From Chitinophagaceae bacterium (GTDB lineage: Bacteria; Bacteroidota; Bacteroidia; Chitinophagales; Chitinophagaceae), in contig JADYYU010000073.1 in assembly GCA_020853515.1 (NCBI GenBank), positions 1-6,426 of the forward strand: a stretch of DNA of 6,426 bases, read 5' to 3'. Positions 5,729 through 6,426 of the stretch are shown here, in pieces. The translations under genes were made by a program, and so were the position numbers. How positions within the stretch are numbered: the stretch's first letter is position 1; each line of letters starts with the position of its first letter. The notes under the pieces were generated by a model, which saw nothing but the letters and a program-made list of their open reading frames with translations, was not told the origin of the DNA and searched no databases.

Positions 5729-6426
5729 TTATCTTGTTAAGTTCAGTATCTTGGTTGCTACATTATCATTTTCATCGGAGGCTTTAATAACCAGTTGATG
5801 TTTGCCTGCCGCAAAATAATCATCCATTTCGTAGTAATAGGTGTTACCCTTTTGTACCAGTCGGAGCCATTGTCCGTCTACAGAGGCCGTGCACTGCTTT
5901 ACTGAAGTGGTTTCATCCCGCACTGTAAACGACAATATCTTATTCTTTGAAATATTCTGCGCATCTTTGAGGGTGGTGGAGATAACCGGTGCACGCTGAT
6001 CGGTCACAATTTCGTAATCACCAAATTCGTTCACACTCACCACCACCTGCTGATTGATCACCTTAGCGGCCGAACCGTTTACCCGGGTCTCTCCTTTTTT
6101 CAGTACAACAGCCACCTTATCTTTCAACGCTGCAGGTAACGGACTTTTCGGATTTAACATAAGATCGAAGTAAGTATGTAAAGGTACCGTATTATCATGT
6201 ACGCTGTAGATATATGAATAGGGGTTTGTACTGTTGCGGACTGCGCTGGTAAAGCAGATATGATCGTACAAAGCATCTTCATTCAGCACCAAGGATATAA
6301 ACTGATTTTTAAAAACATTTCGTTTGCCGGCCAGCATTTCCTGTACACATTTAGGTTCTGCAGCTACTGCACTACCTCTGACAAAAAACGATACCGAGGA
6401 TTTGTTATAGCGGGTATCATACACCT
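5729..6426 (-). CDS. Probable M23 family metallopeptidase, C-terminal region (5' end outside window)
   Basis: The frame is open to the window edge, so at least 231 C-terminal residues are seen and the true start lies beyond base 6426; the GTG at 6424 is only the edge of the fragment. The sequence resembles the non-catalytic C-terminal part of Bacteroidota M23 (LytM-like) peptidoglycan hydrolases: an N-terminal beta-rich segment, SVHDNTVPLHTYFDLML (74-90), LPAALKDKVAVVL (96-108), FGDYEIVTDQRAPVIS (134-149), and an Ig-like module ending SVDGQWLRLV (181-190), AAGKHQLVIKASDENDN (205-221) and a terminal LTR. The HxxxD and HxH zinc motifs that would prove the peptidase are not in the window, so M23 is inferred from the tail alone. 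It is the first visible gene of the cluster and ends 11 bp before bcp. An envelope location is likely, but the signal peptide cannot be seen. Confidence 0.65.
   Translation of the reverse strand, partial: VYDTRYNKSSVSFFVRGSAVAAEPKCVQEMLAGKRNVFKNQFISLVLNEDALYDHICFTSAVRNSTNPYSYIYSVHDNTVPLHTYFDLMLNPKSPLPAALKDKVAVVLKKGETRVNGSAAKVINQQVVVSVNEFGDYEIVTDQRAPVISTTLKDAQNISKNKILSFTVRDETTSVKQCTASVDGQWLRLVQKGNTYYYEMDDYFAAGKHQLVIKASDENDNVATKILNLTR

Overview
The window looks like chromosomal DNA of a Bacteroidota bacterium, probably near the Chitinophagaceae; the phylum is well supported, the family is a guess. The reasons are the protein families and their variants (Bacteroidota-type GltX C-terminus, a class A PBP followed by a DUF3108 protein, the C-terminal region typical of Bacteroidota M23 peptidases), AT-rich translation leaders with no clear Shine-Dalgarno sequence, and two good matches to the Bacteroidota -7 promoter element TAnnTTTG. 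Coding density is high. I see no mobile element, CRISPR array, tRNA, rRNA or phage gene.

Layout. Bases 1-651 (+) are the 3' end of gltX (glutamyl-tRNA synthetase). It converges on a minus-strand pair at 708-3714: a bifunctional class A penicillin-binding protein (1474-3714) followed after 10 bp by an exported DUF3108 protein (708-1463). A 287-bp divergent spacer (3715-4001) holds a candidate promoter for each side, a hairpin, a short direct repeat and two short reading frames of doubtful status. A DCC-family thiol-disulfide protein (4002-4394, +) follows and converges on a four-gene minus-strand cluster at 4466-6426. In transcription order that cluster is the C-terminal part of a probable M23 peptidoglycan hydrolase (cut by the window edge), a Bcp-type peroxiredoxin, a small HExxH protein resembling DUF4157, and ApaG.

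How the genes fit together. Two units concern the envelope: PBP1A builds peptidoglycan and the M23-type protein probably trims it, with DUF3108 as an exported partner of unknown role. The Bcp peroxiredoxin and the DCC protein are thiol-redox proteins. ApaG is a widespread small beta-sandwich protein linked genetically to cobalt/magnesium tolerance. The spacing of 8-11 bp between the first three genes of the right-hand cluster suggests one transcript; apaG sits 44 bp further on.

Most of the window is ordinary housekeeping sequence. The parts most worth a second look are the divergent spacer and the stand-alone small HExxH protein. I found no strong evidence for a wholly new system.
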